A program made the translations under genes and the position numbers. This document shows positions 1 through 12,193 of a stretch of DNA of 64,000 nt, in pieces; the stretch's first letter is position 1, and each line of letters begins with the position of its first letter. Source of the DNA: Siphonodentalium dalli (lineage: Eukaryota > Mollusca > Scaphopoda > Gadilida > Siphonodentaliidae); NCBI GenBank assembly GCA_032622095.1, contig CP136061.1, forward strand, positions 190,284,369 to 190,348,368, written 5' to 3'. The notes below the pieces were generated by a model. It ran no database searches. It saw nothing but the letters and a program-made list of their open reading frames with translations, and had not been told where the DNA came from.

Positions 1-118
1 AATCAAACGGAGACAACATCGGCTGCACAAGCGGAAACTGGCAGGAGACTGGTGACGTCGAGTTGTTTGTTGCTTGCCGGGAAGACTTTGTACGTGCTCG
101 CTTGTTCTGGAACCAGAT
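1..118 (-). CDS. Gene A exon 4, partial (recognition helix WFQNKRAR)
   Basis: The acceptor TATTTTCAG|ATC opens a frame that begins IWFQNKRARTKSSR. This is the end of homeodomain helix 3, with Q50, N51 and R53. The frame stays open for 39 codons, rich in Ser, Thr and Pro, to base 1, so the C-terminus lies outside the window. Confidence 0.88.
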   Translation of the reverse strand, partial: MWFQNKRARTKSSRQATNNSTSPVSCQFPLVQPMLSPFD

Positions 119-2629
119 CTGAAAATAAAAGTATATGGATTATTTAGAGCGTGTATGAGTGGGAAACGTTAACTGTTGCTTAAAGAGGTACTGTACCCCA
201 ATTTCAATAAATTCCCAGTGACAATAGCGATCTAATATGAATATTATATTATAAAATAACTAATTTGAGTCGACGATGTCTACTGAAAACGTTCCGGTTA
301 ACAGGCTATCGTAAAAGTAAAATTGAATTATTTAATATAAATTCATTTATGGCTGGAGTCATAAAATGGAGAATTATGCCATTACGAGTTACCGTTCTTG
401 AAATCGCATATATGTTGCCTGTCTTTTATCGACGGCCATTCGCGAACATTATTGAGTTGCAAACAAAACATGTTACCTGCAAAAGAAGGCCCGTTATAAC
501 CGATTCGGGGAAAAGGGAGAAAGAAACAAGAGTCATAAAGCGTCAAGTATTTTTTATAGGGAGTGAGATTGTTCGATGGAAGAGATTGAATGCATCAATC
601 GAAGCTGTGAGCAATTAACTTCCGGTTTTTTCTGCGACCTGCGTCTTCTCCGGTGAAGGTCAAAAACATGGCGCGTAGTTTGAAATCGTAATATTTTTGT
701 TTCCAAGATCAATATTTTCTTCGCTAAATTAGGTTTATACGAAACTCATATAACACGAACACAATCTAACTTGAAAGTTATTTCAATGGGAGTAAATAAA
801 AAAATCGCCTATCTTAGTGTACAGTACCCCTTTAAGGTAAAATAAAATCGTATATAAATTATAAAAATAAAAATTATATTGCAAGTGATAGTAGTTCAGT
901 ATTTGGTTGAACATAGAAATCACTGTCATTGAGTTGGCAGAAGGATTTTTGACATTGATGGCGAATATATACGTTGATACAAGCTTTCGGTTATGGTGGT
1001 TGTGTGACGTAGATTTAACGTCAGTGAAGCCAAAAGCGTCAATCTGGGATTATTAACAACGAAGTAGCAATGAAAACATTATTATGCTCTGAGTGCAACC
1101 CGCGCCAGATGTTATGCCTTCGGGGTGAGGAACTATAACAGTGCTAATATTTCTGGTTGCCGGTTGCATTTTATACAAAGAAAAAAAATTATGTGGTCCA
1201 CGTCTCCCCAACGTTGTGTTATTGTCTGAATTGTATCACGGAATGCACGTCGAAGTAGAGACGAATGGTTCCTACCTTGATGTTCTTCTCTGGTATATCG
1301 AGCTCGCTGGCCAGTTGTTCTCGCTCGTCGTTGTCTGGGTAAGGGTTCGTGTAGAATGAATCGAGAAGCTTCCCCATCTGATCTGAAGAATAGTTGACTC
1401 GATTCTTTTTCTTGCTGGTTTTCTCTGCGGATGATGTTGGTGTGGTGCTTCTTGATGACGATGGTGAGATGCCGGTGATGTCAGGTGAACTTCCGGATGA
1501 TGACACGTAACTGTCATCTGCATCAGCTGGTCGGACAAAATCACAGCCTATAAAACCGACGCGCGTCCCTGGAACAAAAAATACTGAGATCAGAATAATG
1601 GAATTACATATTGTATATGTTACACATCAAGTGGACATTTATTGATTCAGAGTTCCTGGTGGAGGTGGGTGCTTCAAATACCAGAAGATCAGTAAAACCT
1701 TTAGCTTTAGGTAATGGTGAATCATGCAGCCGCGTGTGCTATTTCGTATATGTGTTGGTGCTATATATTTACTCAGGTGCAAGCTCCATGTTGAGTTCAT
1801 TCTATTATTTATGATACCATTCATTACACATTACCCCCGCGCCCACATGTATTCTATAAGGTGAGACCTGGCATGCCATTGTGCCATGCGAAGTTTATAA
1901 CTGTTTTGGTTTCTCCGGTTTCAAAGTTGAATTATTCCATGGGCGCCAAATACCTGCAGGCACAAAAATTAACAGTTACGGGTTTGATGACTGATATAGT
2001 AATAGTGAAATACCTGGACTGTTGATAGGCGTGTGCGATTTAGTTGTTTTCAGACGGAAGGCATCTTCGAATGCTTTCACTTCGTCGCCAAATTTGTCGA
2101 TGACATGTTGATCCTGAAAATAAACATATGGTCTCGTTAGAGTATCGCAATGGTTAGATATTGCCAAGAATATCTACTATATGCTAACGCCCGTAGCCAT
2201 AGATAGATTCGTGGCATGATCTACGCAATGGTAACTTACAGCCAAAGCAATTCACTCTGATTATGGGCTGAATTAAGAAGCTGGTAATGATGTATTTGTT
2301 TGCCGTTCAATTGCGGACAGTAAATTCGGTTAACATCTGGTGCATATCTCGAAATATCATGAAATGAGGACGAGAAATTAAGTATTTGTATTTGTTGCCA
2401 TGTGTGTGGACACACGGAACATTGTATAGTATACTAAAGTCTTGTTAGAAAAAAAGACGTATAGAACACCTGTCTGTTTGTGGCGTTTGCAATATAATGT
2501 TAGCATGTGTATTGATCGAGCACGCCCTCACATACAAATAAATACAGATATATAACTTACAGGTTCCTTCGTTTGTTTGTCGATCATATCCGACAATAGA
2601 GATGAAATACAGAAATTTCTGGAATTCAT
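1..2629 (-). CDS. Homeobox gene A: divergent PRD-like homeodomain factor with N-terminal eh1 motif (3' end off the window)
   Basis: Four-exon model on the minus strand: 2629-2561, 2113-2014, 1568-1276 and 118-1. Intron phases are 0, 1, 0 and all junctions are GT/AG. The partial protein has 193 residues. Residues 6-12 (FCISSLL) match the eh1 motif that recruits Groucho/TLE co-repressors. Residues 109-168 form a 60-residue homeodomain with R5, L16, F20, Y25, W48, F49, Q50, N51 and R53 in place, so sequence-specific DNA binding in the nucleus is expected. An intron falls between homeodomain positions 46 and 47, which is common in PRD-class genes; the YPD at positions 25-27 also fits that class. 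No paired box is visible. Known from the family: a transcription factor. Inferred: a repressor, because of eh1. I cannot assign an orthologue. Gene B is its divergently transcribed paralogue. Intron 3 carries a TTAA-flanked MITE at 180-835. Confidence 0.88.
180..835. mobile_element. TTAA-flanked MITE, family K1, copy 1 (in gene A intron 3)
   Basis: The element is bounded by TTAA on both sides, with inverted ends AAGAGGTACTGTACCCC and the complement of TACAGTACCCCTTT. Two further copies at 29791-30381 and 54944-55543 share its ends and interior, and this is the most diverged of the three. TTAA target sites with AGG-type termini are known for Kolobok and T2-type MITEs as well as piggyBac-like elements; which applies here is inference. 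No transposase is seen. Confidence 0.8.
1276..1568 (-). CDS. Gene A exon 3 (linker and homeodomain positions 1-46)
   Basis: The acceptor GTTCCAG|GGACG is followed by 293 nt to the donor AAG|GTAGGA. A Ser/Thr-rich linker with the segment DSYVSSSGSSPD (gene B has ASYVSVTGSSPG) leads into homeodomain helices 1 and 2. The exon ends ...IPEKNIK, so helix 3 is completed by exon 4. Confidence 0.9.
2014..2113 (-). CDS. Gene A exon 2
   Basis: The acceptor TATTTTCAG|GAT and the donor CCAG|GTATTT bound a 100-nt exon that enters in phase 0 and leaves in phase 1, as gene B exon 2 does (82 nt). The peptide starts DQHVIDKFGDEVKAF and has no recognised domain. Confidence 0.8.
2561..2629 (-). CDS. Gene A exon 1 (start codon and eh1 motif)
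   Basis: The ATG lies at 2629-2627 and 23 codons run to the donor CCT|GTAAGT. The peptide begins MNSRNFCISSLLSDMI, which matches gene B exon 1 (MNSTSFSISSLFADMI) at 11 of 16 positions, and both exons are exactly 69 nt. That match fixes the start. A longer overlapping frame on this strand has no support. Confidence 0.85.
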
Positions 2630-3770
2630 GTTCGAATTGTTTGTGCAAGAGAACTACCACAATGATAACAAATTGACTCAGATTAAGTTTGCTAATGAAA
2701 TCAGTGGTTGTCCCAGGGTATATATAGCAAACTGTTTGGTGTAAGAACATGACAGGAATGTTTTGAGTAATGACCGTCACGGGCTTCGTCTTTAAAAACA
2801 ACCAATCAGTGCAATAATTGGCTGACAGATTTCGTGCTGTAAGGGAGATCCGAACCAAAGACATGAGAAGCAGTGTGTTCTTAGAAGCCAGGGTCGGGTG
2901 TTTTCTTTGTAATTAAGTGTCATCATTACACGATTGAGTTTGACAAGCAATTGGTGGATGCGCTGTCTATACATCTGAATTATTATGTTATTTTATATTA
3001 TTATATTATAATTATAGCGCATGTCATTGCTAAACAAATGGTGAATTTAATCTGGGTAGGCCTGATATCATAACACATGTATGTACATATAATTATGTAA
3101 GGTCTATAATGTTCAATTTGTGTGAACATTATTTATCCCAAAAGAATCATTAGAGAATTTACAAAACATACATATATCTACGAGGAAGACATGCATTTGG
3201 GAGATAAGACGTGGATTTGACATCAAGCGCTTAAATGGAGCCATATGAAAATAACATAATTTACATTGTAGGAAGATATAGATGTTCATTTCTCCACATT
3301 GAAGATATATATTTTAAGATAATACCATAATAAAGAGCGTTTTGTAGTTACAAATGTGCGTATATACTCTATGTTAGAACGCCGGGCGCTTATATGGAGC
3401 CATCCCCTCAGACGAGAACAGTATCTGCATAGTGGAAAGGTAGAACTATAGAGATCGGAAGGTGAGAGACAAAAGATATGAAGTGGAAAATACCCACAGT
3501 ATACATCGTTATCCACAGGTCTATGTTAACAATTAACCATAACATAATTTATCTCATATCTACTTGTTTTCCGACGAAATAATAAAAATAGTACTTTGTT
3601 TGTATTCAGTTCCTCTACAGGAATATTAGGAATAAATACTGTTTACAGCAATCTCCTTTACTCCCAAATGTAAAAGTTCACATTCCAAAATTGCAGCCAA
3701 AATAGGAATAATTCAGAAAACATAGAATAAAAATCATATTCTTGAAATCTATTGTTTGGAATACTTGGTA
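2630..3770. other. Upstream region of gene A, no gene seen
   Basis: This is AT-rich DNA directly 5' of the gene A start codon and should hold its promoter, but I see no decisive TATA or initiator signal. One exact copy of the dispersed 14-mer AATAAAGAGCGTTT lies at 3329-3342. Confidence 0.4.
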
Positions 3771-3775
3771 GGTAC

Positions 3776-4315
3776 ACTGCCAAAAATATTTTCTCAATTC
3801 AGGAAAAAAATAATCTTGAAATGAGATATTATCTTGGGAGAATAGCTAGAAAAATATTTTCTAGGTCAAGAAATGAAAGGGTGGGAAAATTTCTTGTCTG
3901 AGAAAATTTCTTTAAGAAAACACAGTAATCTTAGTAAGAAAATCCTAGTAAAAAAATCTTAGTATAGATTTTTTTTCTTAATGTAGGAAAGATTGTTTTT
4001 CTCACATAAGTTTATTTTTCTTGAAATAAGATAAGTTTAAGATACTGCGATTATCTTGGGAGAATAGCTAGAAATTTAAGAAAGCTATACAATTAATCTA
4101 GAACAAGAAATTATATTTTCTATAGTTAGAAATATCGTCAAGATATTTTTTCTTAAGTGATGCCAATTTTTTCTAGAATGAGATTTTCTCAAGCAGGAAA
4201 ATAAATCTAAGTAAGGAAAACAAGTTTTCTTAACTAGGAATATTTTCCCCAATTAGGAAAGATACATTAGAAAACAATTCTTAATTAAGAAAAACATTTA
4301 ATTTTAAATTAATAT
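3776..4315. repeat. TTCTTG/CAAGAA-rich transposon-like end, copy 1
   Basis: The segment begins CACTGCCAAAAATATTTTCTC and continues with many short TTCTTG, AAGAAA and TCTTAGTAAG words on both strands. Its first bases are the reverse complement of the end of the block at 16320-16616 (ATTTTTGGCAGTG). It looks like the end of a non-autonomous DNA transposon. No coding sequence is present. Confidence 0.55.
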
Positions 4316-4420
4316 ATAATTTCAATTGTGTTTTAAAATATACAATTGACATTTATTCTGAATATAAAAACTTCTTTGTAAATATCATTGTTAAATGTAT
4401 AATGGAGACAATAAGGGGGC

Positions 4421-4921
4421 TTAAAGGCACGGGAGGCCTTAGTTGTCGAAAATATTCATATTTGTTTCAATCACCGTAAACAGAAAAACATTAAAACGCA
4501 TACAGTTTTGTTCATATATACCATGACCATCGCGTAAACAGCATGCTATCATAAAGACCTACTATATTTTACCTAGGCAGGAGCCTGATTGTGTTACAGA
4601 AGGCAGCACAGTGTTACTGGCTAATCACACACAAATCATATAAATGCTCTTTATTCGTTCCATATCAAAATTCAGCAACAATGAACGCTCTTTATGTTTA
4701 CCATCATAATATAAACAAACACCAGGAAAGTACCTTTTTATGCTTTTGTTTACATAAGAATGGTCAAACATATGACAATAACATACTGTTTATGCGATAT
4801 TTCTTATTTGTATACGGACAAAGTCTGTCTACATTTTAATATTCTTTCTGTTTGTGGCGGTTTTTGACCGGTGGAAATATTTTCACAGCATACCCACCGC
4901 CAAGGCCTCCCGTACCTTTAA
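4421..4921. mobile_element. TTAA-flanked MITE, family K3
   Basis: TTAA borders both ends. The left terminus AAGGCACGGGAGGCCTT is matched by the inverted right terminus AAGGCCTCCCGTACCTT. The element is 501 bp long and has no transposase. Two near-copies of the 14-mer AATAAAGAGCGTTT (reverse strand) lie inside, at 4642 and 4683. Confidence 0.75.
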
Positions 4922-5588
4922 ACTTTAAATATACAATCAACAATTTCTCGTTACAGTTATGGGTTTCTAAAATTGCAAGAGGCCAAACAAGATACTGTGT
5001 ACATTCGCGAAATGAAACTATACAAAGTACCTGTATCTTGTTCTGCCTCTTAAAATTGTATAAACCTATATATGCAACAAAAAATATATTGATTGCTAAT
5101 AATTACATCCCGACACATGATTTTCAATATATTTATAGAAAGAGTTACCTCAAATCTGTCGGTTGCTAAAAAAATATATAACAATTTCTGTTATTTGAGT
5201 ATCCAGTTCAAACGATAGGAAAAAAAATCATCACACATGACAAAACAAGCACTGTATGTGCCTTAATAAACATCGTAACCCTGTATTTTTAAATGCACAT
5301 ATTCTAGGACGGGTGATGTGTAATAAACACAGAAAGACACTTGTATTAATGGATTTGTTGATACGGCACTTGTGCCATTGAGGAAAGATAGAACTCTAGG
5401 GTGTGCTGTTCATTCCGTCATTGTGCGCTAGCACTCGTGTCATATCAACAAACCCATAAACAAAATTGTGTAATTCTGTGTATATACAGCATGTTTTCAA
5501 TAGCTGTTTCATGAATCATGCAGATTGCAGGTTTACTGTTCAGGTACTAGCCCAAGTCTTTTCGGTATGCAACAGCTTGAGATATCGA

Positions 5589-5727
5589 ATACAGTAATGC
5601 CCCCGAGTATAATCGACTCCTTAAACACAGTAGAATTATGGGTAACTTTTCAGGATTTAGTCGGAAATATGGCTTGTTGCCATTCATCGGAAAGCTCTCT
5701 GAGAGCTTTCCGATGAATGGCAACAAG
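5589..5727. mobile_element. Tc1/mariner-type MITE with internal hairpin, right end lost
   Basis: The left end TACAGTAATGC matches the full copy at 6003-6190. A near-perfect 55-bp palindrome (5673-5727, CTTGTTGCCATTCATCGG and its complement) closes it. The right terminal repeat is missing. Confidence 0.7.
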
Positions 5728-6002
5728 ACTCATTTTAACAGTGATGTTTATCAGAATTGCTAGCATGCAATGCCATTCTTTCATATAAATTACTCACAAA
5801 ATATCAAAAGACCAGATGTGAGTATAATATAAATTTATCACCCCATTTTATGCAGGGATACATAAAATAAACATAACATATGTTACTAGTATGCTTTAAA
5901 GTCAACATTGACAATTAAAGGTAAACAATCTCTCCATGGTCTCCATATCATCAGATTCTAAGAACAACATTTCTTAATCAATTAATTACCAAAACATAAT
6001 GC

Positions 6003-6190
6003 TACAGTAATGGCCAAAGTAATCGACCACTTAACCACAGCTGAATTATGGGAAATTTTTCAGGATTTAGTCGGAAATATGACTTGTTGCCATTCATCGG
6101 AAAGCTCTCCCCAAGAGCTTTCCGATGAATGGCAACAAGCCATTTAATTCTGCTGTGGTTAAGTGGTCAATTACTTTGGGCATTACTGTA
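6003..6190. mobile_element. Tc1/mariner-type MITE, full copy
   Basis: This 188-bp near-palindrome begins TACAGTAATGGCCAAAGT and ends with the complement, ...ACTTTGGGCATTACTGTA. It is flanked by TA, the target typical of Tc1/mariner elements. Its centre has the same hairpin as the copy at 5589. Other copies lie at 8689 and in the tandem array at 47445-47937. Confidence 0.8.
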
Positions 6191-6309
6191 ACTACTGTCA
6201 ACTCTAGTGTAACATTTTCCAAAACGTGTTATAAATCAACATTTTGTTCATCGCAACTTGGTATCAAGATTATGTCAATCTACTCATTGAATATTTGCTA
6301 GGCCGGGAA

Positions 6310-6465
6310 ATATTCATGGTGGTGAAAAATAACAGATTTCAAAAAATTATATTTTTTAACTCAGAACTTTAAAGGGTGTGTTCCTCAACTCGAATAAGTT
6401 ATTTTTACCCCTGAAGCCAAAGAAATGGTAATTGAGGAGCGTGAACTCGGATTATCTGTCTTTAA
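6310..6465. repeat. K2-family MITE end, diverged
   Basis: The block GGTGAAAAATAACAGATTTC ... GTTCCTCAACTCGAAT ... TTTAA matches the right arm of the K2 element at 35008-35446 and ends at a TTAA. Confidence 0.6.
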
Positions 6466-6649
6466 ATGTACATGTATGGTACATGTCTAAGCCACATTAA
6501 GCTCCTTGTACATATTACTTGGTGATACAGCAGGTTGACAAAGATAAAGGAACATCAGAATATTTTTATTCTGTGATGGATTTTAAGGCCTGTATGTGTG
6601 TACATGTACATGAATCTGATTATATTGACATGCTGCAATAATTTGTCAC

Positions 6650-7025
6650 TTAAAGTGATGTGAAACACTCCAATAGGGTGATAAAATATAAATGGAGAAT
6701 AATCTTGTTCAAAGTAGTACTTTTTACAAATATTATATCCAAATTAACAACACACACCATCATTCGTATACATAATTAAATGCAGTAACTATCAAAGGCG
6801 AACTCGTTTTCGTTATATTATCGCCGATAGATGCGCCCCGAATCGAGTAGTAAATATTCACAAATGAGCGTAGCTCAGGCAATGTGTTCTATGGAGTGAT
6901 ACGGTTGATTTGCTTTCGATTTTCGGCTATGTTAGTAGAATGCTACCTTCTTCCAGTTGGCATAGCGCCTTGGTACTAACTGATCAGTTTCACGCACCAG
7001 AACAAGTGCATCATATATCTTTTAA
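6650..7025. mobile_element. TTAA-bounded repeat, family R2, copy A
   Basis: TTAA lies at both ends. It begins AGTGATGTGAAACACTCC and contains ATCGCCGATAGATGCG, CGAGTAGTAAATATT and CAGTTGGCATAGCGCC. Copies lie at 11808-12193 (inverted) and 61607-61983. I see no ORF or clear long terminal inverted repeat. Confidence 0.7.
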
Positions 7026-8288
7026 AAGTTCATATCCTTCAGACAAGCTCAGAAACAAGGCTTGAGACTGATCCATGGGTACTGTTGTGCTTTGTGTAGA
7101 GATATGAAACTGGTACACCTCCAAATTCTGGTCAATGTAGTATGAAGTACGGTATAACAAAGGTTATGCATACACTGGATGCCATAGTGCACATTTTCTG
7201 AGACTCATACAGGTACATACAGAAGCATACAGGTACATGTACATATATGTTGTAGAATTGAATTCACTAACTTCACTTGCCAAGATTTTCACCACTAAGT
7301 CTGATAAAATGTAGACGTCACTGATCGGTCTCCATCAAGGAAGGAATGGATGTGTCATTTTTGCCTTTGATGAAGACATTGGTCATCATTTGGTTATATA
7401 TTAAAGCCTCCCCTTCGCTGCACACTGCACAGTACTGGATTCAGTGCATACCATTCATTGGTATACATATGGTACATGTATATAGCCAGGACTGTCACAA
7501 AGCAACAACTCACATTATGTCATGCATGGACGAATACCGATAACATCTAGATTACATGTATCCGTTACATGTACACCGAATAACATTTGAAATCCTTCCT
7601 CATCCAGTCTTGGACAGAATTAATAATATTGGTATCAAGTGTAATCATTATCTGCAAGAAACACTCAGGAAACATGATTCTATGATTGGTTATCAGATAT
7701 CAGGCCTTGAATGAAATTTGTATGTCTCAATCCAATCAGGCAGCTCCTCCTGTCTGAAAAATAAGATTTGAATGCTTGTAATGACATCAGAAAAGCGGAA
7801 TGACTAATCATGTACATATTATTAAGATGTACGGTCCAAATTAATCACCCGGGGGGGGGGGGGGGGCAGTTATAACAGTATTGTTATCCATTCAAACGCT
7901 GCATGTTGGTCAGAATCAGCTACAAATACATATATTTACATACTAAGTGTTGTCATCACTAAATCCAGCATACTGATTGGTCCGCGCCCACGTGGCTAGT
8001 TGCAGTTATTTCTCGGTGAATGCGCAACGGCTCATAACACCAAGCTCACAACACCATCCATACGTCATTGGGTTTGGAAAGACGAACGCGTAATGTTTTG
8101 GGCGCATTTGGACTCGCGCAGGATTGACTTAATACATCACCTGGTTGCAATATGAAGAGAAATTGTTCCTATTAACTTTTGCCAAGGGTGCTATTGGGTA
8201 CTTTGGGCTGTTTTTGTCACGATACACTATTCAATTTAAATACATTTACAAAAGTGGCTTTTTCGCTAAATATATATAAATATAAGGA
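7026..8288. other. Gene-free stretch with a G homopolymer
   Basis: I see no gene. A run of about 16 G lies at 7851-7866, and ACATGTA-type words recur near 7200-7600. The one ORF of 65 codons at 7346 has no recognisable features. Confidence 0.4.
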
Positions 8289-8428
8289 TTAACTGTCATG
8301 TAGACTATTTTAATGGAGATGTAACCGTGAGGTAAGTGGTCATAACTTGTATGTAAAGGGTTTTACACAAGTTATGTCCACTTACCTCACGGTTACATCT
8401 CCATAAAAACAGTCCACATGACAGTTAA
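8289..8428. repeat. 140-bp hairpin bounded by TTAA
   Basis: Arms of about 62 bp, starting TTAACTGTCATGT, are nearly perfect complements around a 16-bp spacer. Both outer ends are TTAA, as in the other TTAA-bounded elements here, which suggests a foldback MITE. Confidence 0.75.
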
Positions 8429-8688
8429 TAATTATGTACATGTACTAGTAGCATATACCGTTGTAACAGGATACCTCCCCTTAAATATCTCCCCACTCAC
8501 GATACCCACATGAATGACTAAAATAAAATTTCACTCATTTGATATGCTACTTGAACAAACAAAATTAAATAAAAAACAAACGTAAATCTCATAAAACATC
8601 TTTTTCGAGCCATTTCATGGTTAAACGATATCAAAACTTCAAAAGGGTGAATTTTGTTTTAGTCATATATTGGGGGAATGTCAGGGAA

Positions 8689-8773
8689 TTACAGTAATGC
8701 CCAAAGTAAGTGACCACTTAACCTCAGGATTGTGGGTAATTTTTCAGGATTTATTCAGAAATATGGCTTGTGT
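8689..8773. mobile_element. Tc1/mariner-type MITE, left half
   Basis: The segment TACAGTAATGCCCAAAGTAA ... TTTTTCAGGATTTATTC ... GGCTTG matches the left half of the copy at 6003. The hairpin core and the right arm are absent. Confidence 0.65.
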
Positions 8774-9101
8774 GGTCTCACACCAGAAACTTCTAACACA
8801 GCAGTACTAGAAGGTTACCGCTTCAACACTGCACAAAATCGGTTGATATTTATGTAAAATATACTAAGCAGACTAGGTGTTATGTATTGCTCCGCGTACC
8901 TATTTTTCCATGTACCTAAGAATAAGTCAAGCCCTGTTCCATGTGTGAGGTATGGCTACATGTATACTCAAAGTAATTGGCCACCTCTTAGTATAGTACC
9001 CCCCCCCCCGTTAATACTGCAGTATTAAAGATATAAAGCACAGTAACCTCCAACACCTCATTATGGTTACTAGTACAGTTTCAACGCTGCATATACCGCA
9101 G

Positions 9102-9231
9102 TTACACCCCATATGCATGTTGTCATGTTACACCCTATATGCATGTTGTCATGTTACACCCCATATGCATGTTGTCATGTTACACCCCATATGCATGTTG
9201 TCATGTTACACCCCATATGCATGTTGTCATG
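9102..9231. repeat. 26-bp minisatellite, five units
   Basis: Five head-to-tail copies of a 26-bp unit contain CCCCATATGCATGTTGTC and differ at about one base. The Met/Cys-rich frames read across this block are products of the repeat and not genes. Confidence 0.92.
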
Positions 9232-9674
9232 TTTCGCATGCATGAAAATAAAATGCAGTGTTTTTCCTCATATCTGTGGAACGGATGGCCTTCGTTACAT
9301 GTACATGTATATAGTACTCCAAATATAGGACATGGGAACGCTGATAGAAAAATTGTATTGTATATACGGGGGTTAAATGTAGCACATAATGAACTTTGAA
9401 GTTGCCAACATTGTTTCGGCTGTCAATTTATAAACTCCACCCATCCATGTTGTCAGGCTGCATTGATTGGCATTACACAAACAAGCATGAAAATATAATT
9501 TAGTGATTCATCTTATTCATGCATATATAAGTTCATTGAACAAGATCCATGTGGCTGTTTTAATTTTCAACTTTTGGTGTGATATTTGTTGGTGTATCAT
9601 AACTGCATGGTGCTCCACAACAGTAATCGACTTGATACCGTGGTGGATATCATATACTGCGATCATTACCAGGT

Positions 9675-10560
9675 ATCCCCCCCCCCCCTGCGGAAAAAAA
9701 ACTGCGGGACACAACGTACCGGGGGTGGGGGGGGGTACCTGGGCGTAAAAAATTTACACGTAAATTTTGTCCTTATTCATTTAGGGGGGGTTGCATGTAA
9801 AACAAATTCCAAATATGTATTTTCAGACTCACAACTTCAATTTTCTCTCATTTTATAGAATATGGATTAACCTTAATATCCAAATCATATATACATGAGT
9901 AGTACAATCCACATAAAACAATTTTGGATAACCACTGTCTTGGTTTACATGTGATATTGACCCCATTAACCCTCTTAATAATGCCAACTATGTCAGTGTC
10001 TACCAGTCGATTGCAGAATTCTACCCTGCGATCGCTTATATGGCAAATTTTTACTGCAGAACTATCCCATGTATTAAACAATTTCTCCTCCAATGGTATC
10101 AGAAAACAGTTATATGCTGGTATCTCACTCATCTCATTTGCATCAGATTTTTCAAAGTCGAGGTAATGACTAGTTGTCATTTTTTAAAGTGCATACATAG
10201 CGTTGCGATCACCAATATACATGTTTGTACATGTCATGACATCACGAGGTACAAATCTGCGTTCTACTGGTAGACAATGACCATTTTAGTCATAATAATC
10301 TAAACTAAGTTACCAAGCACCTTCTCGTGAATTGTATGCTCAGGTGTTTTTTTCGGTTTCCGGTCAAACCGAGTTGTTGTCCGGCTGGGGTAGATTTGAT
10401 TTTTCTGGGGGGGGGGGGGGGCAAATGGTCAGTGGAAAAAAAACTGCAGTTTTTGCTGGGGGGGGGGGGGGGTACCCAAACCGAAGAAAACAGTTTTTTC
10501 CACCCTGTGTCTGCAGTTTTTTTCCGGCCCCCCTGCCCCCCCCCATTTTTAAGGTCCATA
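9675..10560. repeat. Region with long poly-C and poly-G runs
   Basis: C runs lie near 9679 and 10536, and G runs near 9721, 9783, 10407 and 10459. They make Gly- or Pro-rich false frames on both strands. The two long G runs at 10407 and 10459, with C runs 70-90 bases away, could form G-quadruplex or hairpin structures. I see no gene. Confidence 0.6.
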
Positions 10561-10959
10561 ATTTTGAGGATAGCGGTATATACATGTATTGGTGACAATG
10601 TACAAATATTCATCTGCATGGTAGCTATAGATATAAACTCACCACTGGTATTTTGGCGAACAGACTTCCAGTGATATTTCACCTGTCATTTGTTCATTGC
10701 CACGTGTCTAGCTAGACAGGACCGACGCTTAAGACTAATCATGGGCGAAATCAATCTTCATATGTTGAAGATGAGAGGGCATGATGCCGCATCCACCATG
10801 GCTAATGAATCTGGTATTTCTGTAATTGAAGAAAAAATACATGTACATATATATGTGATATGGATGCATGTATTTTCATAATTTGCAAACATATTCAAAA
10901 AACAAGTGTAAAGTTCATTCTTCCAACAATATTAGCATTTTCGGCGATTCAGATGTCAG

Positions 10960-11660
10960 AAGACCATAATTCAATCGTAAGTGGAGGAATCGGGCCTGAC
11001 AAAATCATGGATAGTTTGTTACGATGTCATCGCAGATGAGTATATTTAATATCGGTGGTTAACCACGTGATTAACTATCCTATGATATTTCCATTTACTT
11101 TGTACGATTTTTACGTACACGCAAATTTCACCAAGTGGAGGTAACCAAGGATACGTCACAATTCTGCATTGATATAACTCGTGATCATGTCGTGAGCATG
11201 CGCAGTCCAACTATCGGTTATTACCCAAGAAGGGAATCTGTCCACTTACAATTGAATCGTAGTCATATGAATCATGAATGTTCACTCAGTGAACGTACAG
11301 ATGAAAGATACAATCTTAAGTGGAGGAACCGGGATCGACGAGATCGTGGATAGTTTGTTCACATGATTACGATGTCGTACATGATGAAATCACAGTTTTT
11401 TTGTAAAGCATGTGATTGACTATCATGCGATCCTTCAGGCCACAATTTTTACATACACATGCCTGATTAGTGATTACGTCGCAAATGGGGATAACCAAGG
11501 ATACGCCACAATTTCGCTTTTAAATAAAACAGTGCATGATATTATTTTTTACCTACGATTTTGAGGTGAGCATGCACAGTTGAGCGGTTACTTCCTACGA
11601 CAGAAATATTTCCACTTACGATTGTATCGTGGTAATCTGAACGTTCACTTAGTGTTAAAT
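10960..11660. repeat. Diverged tandem duplication, period about 340 bp
   Basis: The words CGTAAGTGGAGGAATCGGG (10976) and CTTAAGTGGAGGAACCGGG (11315) start two similar units. Each continues with GGATAGTTTGTT, GATTAACTATC-like, AACCAAGGATACG and GAGCATGC words. No conserved frame is kept between the units. Confidence 0.65.
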
Positions 11661-11807
11661 TGGCCATGGCATGACAATATTAAAGAGATTGTGGGAATTC
11701 TATCAGGTTGACATTTGTTAGAATAATGGTATGAAGTACCGGTATAACTGATCATAACTGACAATTTCCTTATAAGCTACATGTATATTTTCAATAACTG
11801 GGACCTT

Positions 11808-12193
11808 TTAATATTCCAACTATTGTCATATTATGTACTTGTTTGGGTGTGTGAAACTGATCAGTTACTATCCAGGCGCTATGCCAACTGGAGGAATGTA
11901 CCATTCTACTAACATCGCCGAAAATCTGAAGCAAATCGACCATACCATTCCATAGAAAACATCGTCTGAACTACGCTCAAATGTAAATATTTACTACTCC
12001 AATCGGGACGCATCTATCTGCGATAAACTAATGAAAACGATTTCGCAATCGAGAGTCACTGCATTTAATTAATATATAAGAATGACAGTGTGTGTTGTAA
12101 ATTTGGATTAATATTCATAAAAATAACTACTTGAGCAAGATTATTCTCAATATATGTTTGGTCACACAACCTGAGTGTTTCACATCACTTTAA
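11808..12193. mobile_element. TTAA-bounded repeat, family R2, copy B (inverted)
   Basis: This is the reverse complement of the repeat at 6650-7025, sharing CAGTTGGCATAGCGCC, TTTATCGC and GTGATGTGAAACACTC in reverse order. TTAA lies at both ends. Confidence 0.7.

Noticed and set aside
1141-1359. Plus-strand ORF over gene A exon 3
   Set aside because: It is antisense to a well supported homeodomain exon.
2445-2864. 139-codon minus-strand ORF overlapping gene A exon 1
   Set aside because: It is in the wrong frame for the exon; the gene B match and the donor support the short exon.
9063-9399. Overlapping Met/Cys/His-rich ORFs
   Set aside because: They are the three frames of the 26-bp minisatellite at 9102-9231.
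10305-10682. Gly-rich and Pro-rich ORFs on both strands
   Set aside because: They read through long G and C homopolymers and have no domain.
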